A program made the position numbers and the translations under genes. The notes beneath the pieces were generated by a model. It searched no databases. It had not been told where the DNA came from and saw only the letters and a program-made list of their open reading frames with translations. DNA of 64,000 nucleotides, from NCBI RefSeq assembly GCF_002115755.1, contig NZ_JFKA01000003.1, positions 1 to 64,000 on the forward strand, given 5' to 3'. This document shows positions 8,804-16,923 of the stretch, one piece after another (position 1 is the first letter of the stretch; every line of letters starts with the position of its first letter). This DNA comes from Thalassospira mesophila. GTDB taxonomy: Bacteria > Pseudomonadota > Alphaproteobacteria > Rhodospirillales > Thalassospiraceae.

Positions 8804-9232
8804 TCAGACGGTGCGAAAGGCTGTGATCAGCTCGGCGCGCAGGGCCTCGATCCGGTCTTTGGCATCGTCTTCGCGAAACGGAAGCGATTGTCCGATACCC
8901 CAGACCGGGCCGGGCCAGGCCGGATCACCGGGAAAGCGCGCAACAACGTGACAATGCAGCTGTGGCACCATATTGCCCAGCATCGCAACGTTGGTTTTGT
9001 TCGATTCAAACAGGCGTTTCAGGATTTTGGATGTTTCGGCACATTCGCGCCCCAGCATCTCGCGTTCATCGGCGGTCAAATCATCATAATCGACCAGATC
9101 ATTGCGACGCGGCACCAAAATAAGCCACGGATAGCGGGCGTCATTCATCATTAAAATACGCGAAAGCGGGCCCTCGGTTACCAGATCGGTATCGGCGGCA
9201 AGTTGCGGGTGCAGGCGAAATGGATCGGTCAT
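8804..9232 (-). CDS. HIT family protein (histidine triad, nucleotide hydrolase type)
   Basis: Small cytosolic protein of 142 residues in the histidine triad superfamily, which hydrolyses or transfers nucleotidyl groups. The motif reads QLHCHVVAR at residues 91-99. The first histidine of the HxHxH triad is Gln91, while the central nucleophile His93 and His95 remain. The N-terminal LILVPRRNDLVDYDDL is typical of the family. The ATG at 9232 has AGGG eight bases upstream. It sits upstream of hemN on the same strand with 82 bases between, but the hemN promoter region intervenes, so separate control is likely. Confidence 0.88.
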   Translation of the reverse strand: MTDPFRLHPQLAADTDLVTEGPLSRILMMNDARYPWLILVPRRNDLVDYDDLTADEREMLGRECAETSKILKRLFESNKTNVAMLGNMVPQLHCHVVARFPGDPAWPGPVWGIGQSLPFREDDAKDRIEALRAELITAFRTV

Positions 9233-9454
9233 GACAGGGCCCTGTTTGCGGTATCTGATAAGGCGACGTTTATATCAGCAAAGGATCGCCTTGTCGTGCG
9301 TGACGCGGGGTGTGGGCAAAATGTTGCATGCATCACATCTTGCATCACCGGCGGAACTGTCATTGCTTTCAGGCGTTTGTAAGGGGCCATGTCGGGGTGC
9401 TATGGTGCATTTCGAAACGTCATGGGGTCGGGTCCGTGATGGAGTTCAGATAAT

Positions 9455-10762
9455 ATGCCTGAAAAGATAATCGCAAAAACTGGCGACAAACCCCGCGTGA
9501 TTATTGTCGGGGCGGGCTTTGGCGGGCTTGCCGTTGCGCGCCAACTGGTCGGCAAGGATGTCGAGGTTGTGCTGATAGACCGCAGCAACCACCATTTGTT
9601 TCAGCCCTTGTTATATCAGGTTGCCACGGCCGATTTATCGCCCGCCGAAATCGCCTGGCCCATTCGCAGCATTTTTAGCCACACGCCCAATGTGTCGGTT
9701 TTTCTGGGCGAAGTGACCGGCATTGATCTGGCAGGCAAAAGCATTATCGCGCGCGATCACCGGGTGGAATTTGATTATCTGGTGCTATCGACCGGGGCGG
9801 CGACATCCTATTTCGGGCATGATGATTGGGAAAAGGTGGCACCGGGCCTTAAAAATATTGGCGAGGCCACCGAAATTCGCAAAAGGTTGCTGTTGGCGTT
9901 TGAACGGGCCGAAAATGCCGAAAACGAAGAAACCCGCCAGCAATTTATGAATTTTGTGGTGGTGGGCGGTGGGCCAACCGGCGTTGAAATGGCCGGGGCA
10001 ATTGCCGAACTGGCAAAACAGGCCTTATCCCACGATTTTCGCCGGATCGACCCGCGCGACGCCCGCATCATCCTGGCCGAGGGGGCCCCGCGCCTGTTGG
10101 GCGCATTCCCCGAAGATTTATCTGAATATACCCGCCAGTCGCTGGAAAAACTGGGGGTTGAGGTGATTTTAAACCAGCCGGTTAGCGACATTACCCCACA
10201 AGGCGTTCGGATTGGCGACGACTTTATACAAAGTGCCAATGTCATTTGGGCCGCCGGGGTCAAGGTTGACCACATGGCAGACTGGACCGGGGCCAAAACT
10301 GATCGGGGTGGACGGGTGGAAGTGACACCAGACCTTGCCATTCCCGGCTATCCTGATGCCTTTGTGATTGGCGATGCCGCCCATGTTGCGTGGCGCGACG
10401 GCCTGACGGTGCCCGGTATTGCCCCGGCGGCCAAACAAATGGGTAAATATGTTGGCAAGCGTATTCTTGATCGTATCAAGGGGAATAATACGCCGCCGTT
10501 TACCTATAAACATGCGGGCAATCTGGCCACAATTGGCCGTCACCGTGCCGTGATCGACTTTAACGGGTTTAAGTTAAAGGGCGTTTTGGCGTGGTGGGTA
10601 TGGGGGCTGGCGCATATTTACTTTCTGATTGGCATTCGTGCCCCGGCACTGGTTTTGGTGCAATGGGCATGGAGCTATATTTTCCGCAAAAAAGGCGCGC
10701 GGTTAATTACCGGCCCGGTGGAACCTGACCCCGAAAAGACCGATGTGCATCGTCCGCTGTAA
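9455..10762 (+). CDS. ndh: Type II NADH:quinone oxidoreductase (NDH-2 family)
   Basis: Single-subunit, non-proton-pumping NADH dehydrogenase of 435 residues that passes electrons from NADH via FAD to quinone. The FAD dinucleotide fold is VIIVGAGFGGLA near residues 15-26, and the NADH fold is VVVGGGPTGVEMAG near 166-180. The second FAD motif FVIGDAAH is near residue 306. The C-terminal amphipathic and hydrophobic stretch WWVWGLAHIYFLIGIR is the usual membrane anchor. The start is an ATG with GGAG ten bases upstream. Length and motifs fit the family well; a ferredoxin-like reductase is less likely because of the membrane tail. Confidence 0.9.
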   Translation: MPEKIIAKTGDKPRVIIVGAGFGGLAVARQLVGKDVEVVLIDRSNHHLFQPLLYQVATADLSPAEIAWPIRSIFSHTPNVSVFLGEVTGIDLAGKSIIARDHRVEFDYLVLSTGAATSYFGHDDWEKVAPGLKNIGEATEIRKRLLLAFERAENAENEETRQQFMNFVVVGGGPTGVEMAGAIAELAKQALSHDFRRIDPRDARIILAEGAPRLLGAFPEDLSEYTRQSLEKLGVEVILNQPVSDITPQGVRIGDDFIQSANVIWAAGVKVDHMADWTGAKTDRGGRVEVTPDLAIPGYPDAFVIGDAAHVAWRDGLTVPGIAPAAKQMGKYVGKRILDRIKGNNTPPFTYKHAGNLATIGRHRAVIDFNGFKLKGVLAWWVWGLAHIYFLIGIRAPALVLVQWAWSYIFRKKGARLITGPVEPDPEKTDVHRPL

Positions 10763-10896
10763 CGCTTGCGAGGATATCCAAAAGGAGCATTTGCGCGTTT
10801 GTGGCGGTGAAGACGGATAAAATCGTCATTGACGACCGGGGCGGCTTGGGAAACCATACGGGTGTTTAAACAAACATTGGGAAAGGGGACCACGAG

Positions 10897-11688
10897 ATGC
10901 CCCGTTTTTGTGCCAATCTGTCGTTTTTGTTTGCCGATCAGCCGTTTGAAAAACGCTTTGCCGCCGCGGCTGCTGCCGGGTTTAGTGGGGTGGAATATAT
11001 TGGTGCCTATGACATGGCCATGGCGGCGATCAAACGGCAATTAACGGATAACGACCTGACCCAGGTTTTGTTTAATTTACCGCCTGGCGACTGGGATGCC
11101 GGAGATCGCGGGCTGGCCTGCCGCCCCGGACGGGAAGATGAATTTCGCGATTCCGTTTTCAAGGCCCTTGATTACGCAACCGCGCTTGATTGCGACATGC
11201 TTCATTGCATGGCGGGCAACATGGAAAAGGGCGAAGACCCCGGCGAACTGGCGCGGCTTTATTGCGATAATTTGTTATATGCCGCCGATGAAGCCGCCAA
11301 GGCAGGCGTCACCATATTGATCGAGCCGATCAACGGCATTGATATGCCGGGATATTTGCTCAATTCGGTCGAGCAGGCGGCCGTGATTATTGACCAGCTT
11401 GAACATCCCAATCTGGCGTTACAGTTTGATATTTACCATGCGCAGCTTGTGGGCGGCGACATTGCATCGCGCCTGGGCAAACACCTGCCCAAAATTCGTC
11501 ATGTACAAATTGCCGGGGTGCCGGGCCGCCATGAACCCGACCGGGGCGAGCTGAATTGTTCGTTCCTGTTCTATCTGCTCGACCGGTTGGGATATGAGGG
11601 CTGGATTGGCTGCGAATACAAACCGCAAGGCACGACCGAGGAAGGCCTTGGCTGGCTTTCGCTGTGGCAAGGCAGTGTTTCGCCGTAA
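10897..11688 (+). CDS. hyi: Hydroxypyruvate isomerase
   Basis: TIM-barrel isomerase of 263 residues that interconverts hydroxypyruvate and tartronate semialdehyde in glyoxylate use. Family signatures are the start MPRFCANLSFLF, the metal-site residues in LIEPING, the segment LQFDIYHAQ, HVQIAGVPGRHEPD and the final GCEYKP. The ATG follows GGGGA. It converges on a glycerate kinase gene with only 13 bases between the stops, so both halves of a tartronate semialdehyde/glycerate route sit together. Glyoxylate carboligase and tartronate semialdehyde reductase are not in the window. Confidence 0.92.
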   Translation: MPRFCANLSFLFADQPFEKRFAAAAAAGFSGVEYIGAYDMAMAAIKRQLTDNDLTQVLFNLPPGDWDAGDRGLACRPGREDEFRDSVFKALDYATALDCDMLHCMAGNMEKGEDPGELARLYCDNLLYAADEAAKAGVTILIEPINGIDMPGYLLNSVEQAAVIIDQLEHPNLALQFDIYHAQLVGGDIASRLGKHLPKIRHVQIAGVPGRHEPDRGELNCSFLFYLLDRLGYEGWIGCEYKPQGTTEEGLGWLSLWQGSVSP

Positions 11689-11701
11689 GGATGCATGAGC
11701 G

Positions 11702-13015
11702 TTAGAAAATCAGAATGGCGCGAAAATCGTTTACATTGGTCAGGGTTGGGCCGGTAACAATCAGATCATTCAGTTTTTCAAACGCGCTATAGGCATCGTT
11801 GCGATCAAGATAATCGGCCAGATCAATTTGCCGGGTTTGGGCCTTGGTCCAGCTTTCACCATCCATGATGGCCCCGGCGTTATCTTCGCTGCCATCAATG
11901 CCGTCGGTGTCAATGGCAAGGGCGGCAAAGCCCGCCTCGTCGCGCAATTGCAATAACAGCGACAACATAAATTCGGCATTGCGCCCGCCACGGCCACCGT
12001 CGCCACGTACCGTTACCGTTGTTTCCCCGCCCGAAAGCAACACACAGGGTTTGGGTGCCGGTTGCCCATGTTGGGCAACTTGGCGGGCGATGCCAGCGTG
12101 CATTTTGGCAATCTCGCGCGATTCCCCTTCAATCGCATCGCCCAGAATAACCGGGACCAGCCCCAGTTCTGTCGCGACTTTGGCGGCTGCCAGCAACGAG
12201 CCCTGCGGGCGTGACAGCATGATGGTTTTATTGCCGGCAAAGCAGTCATGGTTGGGTTTAAGGGTTTCAAAATCCGGGTCGTTCAGGATTTTTTCGGCCG
12301 ATGCAGGGAGCGCAATGCCATAGCGTTTGAGAATAGCACGCGCGTCTTTCTGGTGGGTGGGGTCGGCCACAGTCGGGCCGGATGCAATAATCGCCGGGTC
12401 ATCGCCGGGCACGTCAGACACCAGATAGGTTACCATGCGCGCCTTTGCCCCGGCCAGTGCCAGCCGTCCGCCCTTGATTGCGGAAAGATGTTTGCGCACG
12501 CAATTCATTTCCGAAATTGTCGCCCCGCTTTTAAGCAGGGCCTTGCTGATCGCCTGTTTGTCTTCAAGGGTAATGCCCGGTGCAGGCAGGGCCAAAAGGG
12601 CCGATCCGCCGCCTGATATCATACAAACAATCAAATCATCGGGCCCGGCTTTGCTGGCAATATCAAAAATGCGCCCGGCGGCTTGTTGCCCGGCGGCGTC
12701 GGGCACGGGGTGCGATGCCTCGACAATTTCAATATGGTTGCAGGGGGCTGCGTGGCCATAGCGGGTGACGACCAGCCCGCCCAGCCGGTTTTTAATATCA
12801 TCCCTGCCATTGGCCGCGATCCAGCATTGCTCGAAACAACGTGCCATATGGGCCGATGCCTTGCCCGCACCAATCACGATGGTTTTGCCGCGCGGCAATT
12901 CCGGCATGTTGTGCGGAATTTGCACGGCCGGGTCAGCCGCACGCAGGGCGGCATCCATCAGTTTGTGCAAAATATCGCGGGGCGGTTCGGGCAATCTGGC
13001 AGGCTGCAAGGACAT
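11702..13015 (-). CDS. Glycerate 2-kinase (DUF4147/MOFRL family)
   Basis: Glycerate kinase of the GckA/TtuD type, 437 residues, which phosphorylates D-glycerate to 2-phosphoglycerate. Older annotation calls this family hydroxypyruvate reductase. Seen are KTIVIGAGKASAHMA near residue 44, VCMISGGGSALLALP near 130, and the C-terminal MOFRL motif region VLLSGGETTVTVRG and AIDTDGIDGSEDNAGA. The ATG at 13015 has GGAGA upstream. It lies 74 bases downstream of a FadR-type regulator on the same strand and converges with hyi, so all three probably serve glyoxylate/glycerate metabolism. Confidence 0.92.
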   Translation of the reverse strand: MSLQPARLPEPPRDILHKLMDAALRAADPAVQIPHNMPELPRGKTIVIGAGKASAHMARCFEQCWIAANGRDDIKNRLGGLVVTRYGHAAPCNHIEIVEASHPVPDAAGQQAAGRIFDIASKAGPDDLIVCMISGGGSALLALPAPGITLEDKQAISKALLKSGATISEMNCVRKHLSAIKGGRLALAGAKARMVTYLVSDVPGDDPAIIASGPTVADPTHQKDARAILKRYGIALPASAEKILNDPDFETLKPNHDCFAGNKTIMLSRPQGSLLAAAKVATELGLVPVILGDAIEGESREIAKMHAGIARQVAQHGQPAPKPCVLLSGGETTVTVRGDGGRGGRNAEFMLSLLLQLRDEAGFAALAIDTDGIDGSEDNAGAIMDGESWTKAQTRQIDLADYLDRNDAYSAFEKLNDLIVTGPTLTNVNDFRAILIF

Positions 13016-13089
13016 GAATATGTCTCCGGTCTGGTCAGGAATGTTAATTGCTGAGACTTCGGCTGTTTGAACATATCGGCTGGGGTGGG

Positions 13090-13854
13090 TCAGCTTTGCG
13101 GCCGGTCTTTGTTGCGTTCGGTCACATGGGCGATTACGGCACCCAAATGGTCATACATAGCCTTTTCGGCGCGGTCCGGGTCGCGCGCGGCGATGGCGTC
13201 GATAATGGCCTGATGATGGGCTTGCACCATGTTGTCAAATTGCGGACCGGCAAAAATGTGAAAGCGGATTTCATCAAGGGCGGTTTGCAACACGTCGTGC
13301 AGCATTTTCATCAGGTGATAATAAATGATGCTGCCGCTGGCCTTGGCAATCATCATATGCAGGCGGTGGTCATCTGCTGCGCGGTATTTTACCGCGCGCC
13401 GTGGGTCATGGGCGCGGGCAAAGGTGTTGCGCAATTCGGCCAGTTGTTCGTCGGTGGCATTTTCGGCGGCGCGCCGCGCGGCCCATGTTTCCAGCGTGCG
13501 GCGCAGTTCCATTAAATCCGACAGGTTGGTGATCGACCCGCGCACCAGATCGGTCATCGCGACATCCATTTCGATGCCGGTCGAGGATAAAACCTCGGTC
13601 CCTCCACCTTGCACAGCGCGTAAATATCCGCGCGTTTTAAGCTTTTGCAGGGCCGCACGCACCGACACCCGGCTGACATTCATGTCTTCGGCCAGTTGGC
13701 GTTCGCCGGGCAGGCGCTCCCCGGGTAAATAGGCTCCGGCGGCAAATTGCGCCAGCAGGGCATCTGCAACCCGGTCGGCAACCCGTTTGGGGCGGCCATC
13801 CTCGGTGGTGGCTGTGCTGGTATCGTCGCGGGGCGTGTGCGGCGTTGGCTGCAT
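13090..13854 (-). CDS. FadR-subfamily GntR transcriptional regulator
   Basis: Regulator with an N-terminal winged helix (LPGERLPGERQLAEDMNVSRVSVRAALQ) and a C-terminal all-helical FCD ligand domain with the metal-binding Asp/His pattern of the family. The frame is open to an ATG at 13905. That ATG lies inside a FadR-type operator (13899-13909), so I prefer the ATG at 13854, which has GGAG further upstream and gives 254 residues. It precedes the glycerate kinase gene on the same strand and probably controls it and itself in response to a glyoxylate-pathway metabolite. The start remains uncertain. Confidence 0.85.
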   Translation of the reverse strand: MQPTPHTPRDDTSTATTEDGRPKRVADRVADALLAQFAAGAYLPGERLPGERQLAEDMNVSRVSVRAALQKLKTRGYLRAVQGGGTEVLSSTGIEMDVAMTDLVRGSITNLSDLMELRRTLETWAARRAAENATDEQLAELRNTFARAHDPRRAVKYRAADDHRLHMMIAKASGSIIYYHLMKMLHDVLQTALDEIRFHIFAGPQFDNMVQAHHQAIIDAIAARDPDRAEKAMYDHLGAVIAHVTERNKDRPQS

Positions 13855-13898
13855 AGGGAACGGGTTCTCCGTGAACTGGCAGTTAGGATCTGGCTTAA

Positions 13899-13909
13899 TG
13901 GTCATACCA
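13899..13909. promoter_or_regulatory. FadR-type operator TGGT-N3-ACCA
   Basis: TGGTCATACCA, a perfect match to the core TGGT-N3-ACCA recognised by many FadR-subfamily GntR regulators. It is located 45 bases upstream of the preferred regulator start and between divergent genes. Autoregulation is inferred. Confidence 0.6.
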
Positions 13910-14072
13910 GTTTACGTGAAGTTGTGGCGAAAATGAATGATTTGCGTGGCAGATATTCACTGGCTTGCCAGAAACCCTGCAAATTGCTAGGCATTTGAAA
14001 GTGATTCCAGACTGTTTGGTCTTTTCCACCGGCCAGGCCTTTCATCTTTGCCCAAATATCAGGAGACTTCGC

Positions 14073-14873
14073 GTGAGCCACCATCCCGCGCAACTGCTTT
14101 GCAGTGATGATCCCGCCCCGTTTGATGTTTTAAATGACCATGGCAAGGGACATGCGCTGTTTGTGTGTGACCACGCTTCACGCGCCATTCCCAAATCTCT
14201 TGGCACTCTTGGCCTGCCCGAGAGCGAACGCAAACGCCATATTGGCTGGGATATCGGGGCGCGCAAGGTTACCGAAATTCTGGTGGAGCGGTTTGACTGC
14301 CCGGCGGTGCTGGGCGGATTTTCGCGTTTGGTGATTGATTGTAACCGCCAGCTTTGGGACCCGACCGGGATGCCCGAAGTTGCTGACAAAACCGTGGTGC
14401 CGGGCAACCAGAATGTGTCGCCTACCGAGCATATGAAGCGGATTACCGAAATTTTCCTGCCCTATCACTGGGCGATCGAAGAACGCATTGCCCGTTTTCA
14501 TGCCCATAAAATCGCCCCCGCCATTTTGGCCATTCACAGCTTCACCCCGGTTTTTCAGGGCTTTGAACGCCCGTGGGAAATTGGTGTGTTATGGGATGAA
14601 GATGCCCGTATTCCAGTGCCGTTGCTTGAAAACCTGCGGGCGCAAAACCCGGACCTGACGATTGGCGATAACGAACCTTATTCCGGGCGCCACATGGCCG
14701 ATTACACCATTGACCATCACGCCGAGGCCGCCAATTTGCCGTGCGTGTCGATTGAAATTCGTCAGGACCTGATCGATACTGATGCGGGCTGTGAAAAGTG
14801 GGCCAAAATTCTGGGCGACGGCTTTGAAAGCATTCTGGCCGATCCGAACCTTTATAAAATCCGGAGAGACTGA
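14073..14873 (+). CDS. N-formylglutamate amidohydrolase family protein
   Basis: Amidohydrolase of the HutG/FGase family (PF05013), 266 residues from a GTG at 14073. The GTG is chosen because AGGAG sits seven bases upstream; the frame is open further back without a ribosome site. Visible family segments are LFVCDHASRAIP, HIGWDIGARKV, VIDCNRQL, ILAIHSFTP and the C-terminal VSIEIRQDLI. The usual reaction is hydrolysis of N-formyl-L-glutamate, but no histidine-degradation genes are nearby, so another N-acyl amino acid is possible. Its stop is one base before the TTG start of the next gene, suggesting one operon. Confidence 0.85.
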   Translation: MSHHPAQLLCSDDPAPFDVLNDHGKGHALFVCDHASRAIPKSLGTLGLPESERKRHIGWDIGARKVTEILVERFDCPAVLGGFSRLVIDCNRQLWDPTGMPEVADKTVVPGNQNVSPTEHMKRITEIFLPYHWAIEERIARFHAHKIAPAILAIHSFTPVFQGFERPWEIGVLWDEDARIPVPLLENLRAQNPDLTIGDNEPYSGRHMADYTIDHHAEAANLPCVSIEIRQDLIDTDAGCEKWAKILGDGFESILADPNLYKIRRD

Positions 14874-14874
14874 T

Positions 14875-16044
14875 TTGCCCGCAATATTGCGCAAGGAACC
14901 GGGATTTACCATTGGGATTGAAGAAGAATTCTGGCTGGTTAACCGCGACACGCGTGATGTTGCGACCGACCCGGCAGCCGGTTTTTTAAAGGACTGCAAA
15001 GCCGAACTTGGCGACCAGGTGTCGAGCGAGTTTATGCGCTGCCAGGTCGAAATTGGCACCAGGGTGTGCGACAGTGCCGCCGAAGCCCACGACGAACTGA
15101 CCCGGATGCGCAGTGTCTTGTGCGATGTTGCCGCGCGCCACGATATGGCGTTGCTGGCGGCATCGACCCATCCCTTTGCCCATTGGGACAGCCAGAAACA
15201 TACCGAGGGCGAACGCTATAGCACCATCGCGCGCGATTTGCGCACGGTGGTGGAACGGTTGCTGATTTGCGGTATGCATGTGCATGTCGGGATCGAGGAT
15301 AACGATCTTCGCATCGAATTAATGGCGCAGGCGGCCTATTTTTTGCCTCATCTTCTGGCCCTTACCACGTCCTCGCCGTTCTGGCGCGGGCGCGATACCG
15401 GGCTTCAAACCTTTCGCCTGTCGGTGTTTGATAATTTACCGCGCACCGGTTTGCCCGAGGTTTTTGGCTCGTGGGCGGAATATCGCCGCCATGTGGACAT
15501 GTTGATTAATGCCGGTGTGATCGAGGATGGCACCAAACTCTGGTGGGATCTGCGGCCCAGTGATCGTTGGCCGACCCTGGAAATGCGCATTGCCGATGTG
15601 TGTACCAATCTGGAAGATGCGGTATGTGTGGCATCCCTGACCCGGTGCATTTTTCGCATGCTTTATCGGTTGCGCCACAATAACCAGCGCTGGCGAATTT
15701 ATGCCAATATGCTGATCCGCGAAAATCGCTGGCGGGCCTGTCGCTATGGCAGTACGGCGGCGGATAATGGCGGGTTGATCGATTTTGGGCGCGGTGAAAT
15801 TGTCCCCTACGCCGATTTGCTCGAAGAAATTCTGGAACTTATCCGCCCTGATGCCGAACATTTTGGCTGTGTCGCCGAAGTAGAACATGCGCGTAAAATT
15901 TTGCAGCGTGGCACCAGTGCGGATCGTCAGCGCAATGTCTATAATGCGGCAATTGACCGGGGGGTTAGCCCGCGTGATGCCTTGGTCGAAGTGGCCGATT
16001 ATCTGATCACGGAAACCAGTCCTGTCAGGACAACACCGATTTAA
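14875..16044 (+). CDS. Carboxylate-amine ligase, YbdK/GCS2 family
   Basis: ATP-grasp-like ligase of the glutamate-cysteine ligase type 2 superfamily, 389 residues, close to YbdK. Family hallmarks are the N-terminal TIGIEEEFWLVN, ALLAASTHPFAHW, CGMHVHVG and RWPTLEMRIADVC. YbdK has weak gamma-glutamyl-cysteine ligase activity; the physiological substrate is unknown. The start is TTG at 14875, eight bases after a GGAG site and one base after the upstream stop. The frame is open 93 bases further upstream inside the amidohydrolase gene, but without a ribosome site. The pairing with an N-formylglutamate-type hydrolase suggests a shared amino-acid conjugate pathway. Confidence 0.85.
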   Translation: MPAILRKEPGFTIGIEEEFWLVNRDTRDVATDPAAGFLKDCKAELGDQVSSEFMRCQVEIGTRVCDSAAEAHDELTRMRSVLCDVAARHDMALLAASTHPFAHWDSQKHTEGERYSTIARDLRTVVERLLICGMHVHVGIEDNDLRIELMAQAAYFLPHLLALTTSSPFWRGRDTGLQTFRLSVFDNLPRTGLPEVFGSWAEYRRHVDMLINAGVIEDGTKLWWDLRPSDRWPTLEMRIADVCTNLEDAVCVASLTRCIFRMLYRLRHNNQRWRIYANMLIRENRWRACRYGSTAADNGGLIDFGRGEIVPYADLLEEILELIRPDAEHFGCVAEVEHARKILQRGTSADRQRNVYNAAIDRGVSPRDALVEVADYLITETSPVRTTPI

Positions 16045-16106
16045 CCCGAATGTGGATACCTGAAGGCTTGTCATCAATTGGTGCTTTGGGTATCGTCGCG
16101 CCGCAT

Positions 16107-16147
16107 TGAAATTTGCGCTTCGCAACTGAAATTCTGCGCTTCGCACC
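16107..16147 (+). repeat. Short imperfect tandem repeat upstream of gapR
   Basis: Two adjacent copies of about 20 bases, TGAAATTTGCGCTTCGCAAC and TGAAATTCTGCGCTTCGCAC. They differ by a base change, a one-base insertion and the last positions, and end 37 bases before the gapR start. They could be a protein-binding element in the gapR promoter or leader; no function is known. Confidence 0.6.
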
Positions 16148-16183
16148 ATGCGCAGCGCCCTGCATATCATCGGAGATCAGAGA

Positions 16184-16429
16184 ATGACCGAAGTCGGAGG
16201 AATCGCAGCCGACCAGCTCGTATCCTATGTCGAGCGTATCGAGCGCCTTGAAGAAGAAAAGGCCAACCTGATGGCCGATATTAAAGAAGTTTACGGCGAA
16301 GCCAAAGCCCTTGGCTATGACGTGAAAATCCTGCGCCAGATTATCCGCCTGCGTAAAATCGAGGAACATGAACGTTCTGAACAAGAACAGATCCTTGAAG
16401 TTTACAAGCGCGCGCTTGGTATGAGCTAA
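16184..16429 (+). CDS. gapR: Nucleoid-associated protein GapR (DUF2312)
   Basis: Small DNA-binding protein of 81 residues. The GapR family binds overtwisted, AT-rich DNA ahead of replication and transcription and stimulates topoisomerases in Caulobacter. The helical sequence RIERLEEEKANLMADIKEV followed by ALGYDVKILRQIIRLRK is diagnostic of DUF2312. The ATG at 16184 follows GGAG; the frame extends upstream to 16148 without a site. It stands alone between the ligase gene and a toxin remnant. Confidence 0.93.
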   Translation: MTEVGGIAADQLVSYVERIERLEEEKANLMADIKEVYGEAKALGYDVKILRQIIRLRKIEEHERSEQEQILEVYKRALGMS

Positions 16430-16455
16430 CTTTTTGTCTTGATTGAGTGACAGAT

Positions 16456-16493
16456 ACAGTATTTTCTTTTTCAAATGATTAGGAAAATACTGT
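16456..16493. repeat. Inverted repeat between gapR and the pemK-like gene
   Basis: Perfect 11-base arms ACAGTATTTTC (16456-16466) and GAAAATACTGT (16483-16493) around a 16-base loop, ending three bases before the toxin start codon. No T-run follows, so it is more likely an operator or translation-controlling hairpin than a terminator, although it could act as a weak gapR terminator. Confidence 0.6.
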
Positions 16494-16496
16494 GTC

Positions 16497-16909
16497 ATGT
16501 CATCTGGCGAACACGAGAGACCACCAAAAATTGCGCCGAAGGTAAAAGCGGCACCTAAAGTTCGCAACATGTACTGGTGCGACTTTCCCAAGGATGCTCA
16601 ATTACCAGAATTTTGGAAGCGCAGACCGGTTATCATTTTGTCCTTCCGCAATACCCTTCATGGGGCTGTTACCGTTGTTCCTTGTTCGACGCAAACGCAA
16701 AAAGACGCGCGTTCGACATTCCCCTTACGAACCACAATTGACGGAAAAGCAGCGTGGGCAATTTGTGACAAAATCACGACCGTTGCAGTAAGTCGGTTGG
16801 TCTCCCAGACAAGAACGGTATGGTTCGGATGCCCGATGATGAATTCAATCAGATGTTAGCTGTGGTTCTCGGATGTTTACCCAAATTTATTGACAATTCG
16901 GTCAATTAA
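16497..16909 (+). pseudogene. PemK/MazF family toxin gene, frameshifted
   Basis: The first 104 codons encode a PemK/MazF-like endoribonuclease toxin: RNMYWCDFPKD, RRPVIILSFRN, VTVVPCSTQTQK and AICDKITTVAVSRLVSQ. The family sequence then continues in another frame. From GAC at 16808 the reading is DKNGMVRMPDDEFNQMLAVV and on to a natural stop at 16907-16909. The combined length of 413 bases is one base short of a whole number of codons, so a single base is missing near 16803-16810. The uncorrected frame stops at 16859 after an unrelated tail. No antitoxin gene is adjacent. It could be a real inactivating mutation or a sequencing error; no slippery heptamer for programmed shifting was seen. Confidence 0.8.
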
Positions 16910-16917
16910 GTTATGGT
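16890..16917 (+). promoter_or_regulatory. Sigma-70-type promoter of a candidate small RNA
   Basis: A perfect -35 element TTGACA (16890-16895), a 16-base spacer and a -10 element TATGGT (16912-16917) that matches TATAAT at four of six positions. The predicted start of transcription near 16924 falls just ahead of a hairpin. It overlaps the 3' end of the broken toxin gene. Confidence 0.5.
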
Positions 16918-16923
16918 CTTGTT

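Noticed and set aside
16803-16815. Programmed frameshift in the pemK-like gene
   Set aside because: No slippery heptamer or downstream structure positioned for it; a missing base is the simpler explanation.
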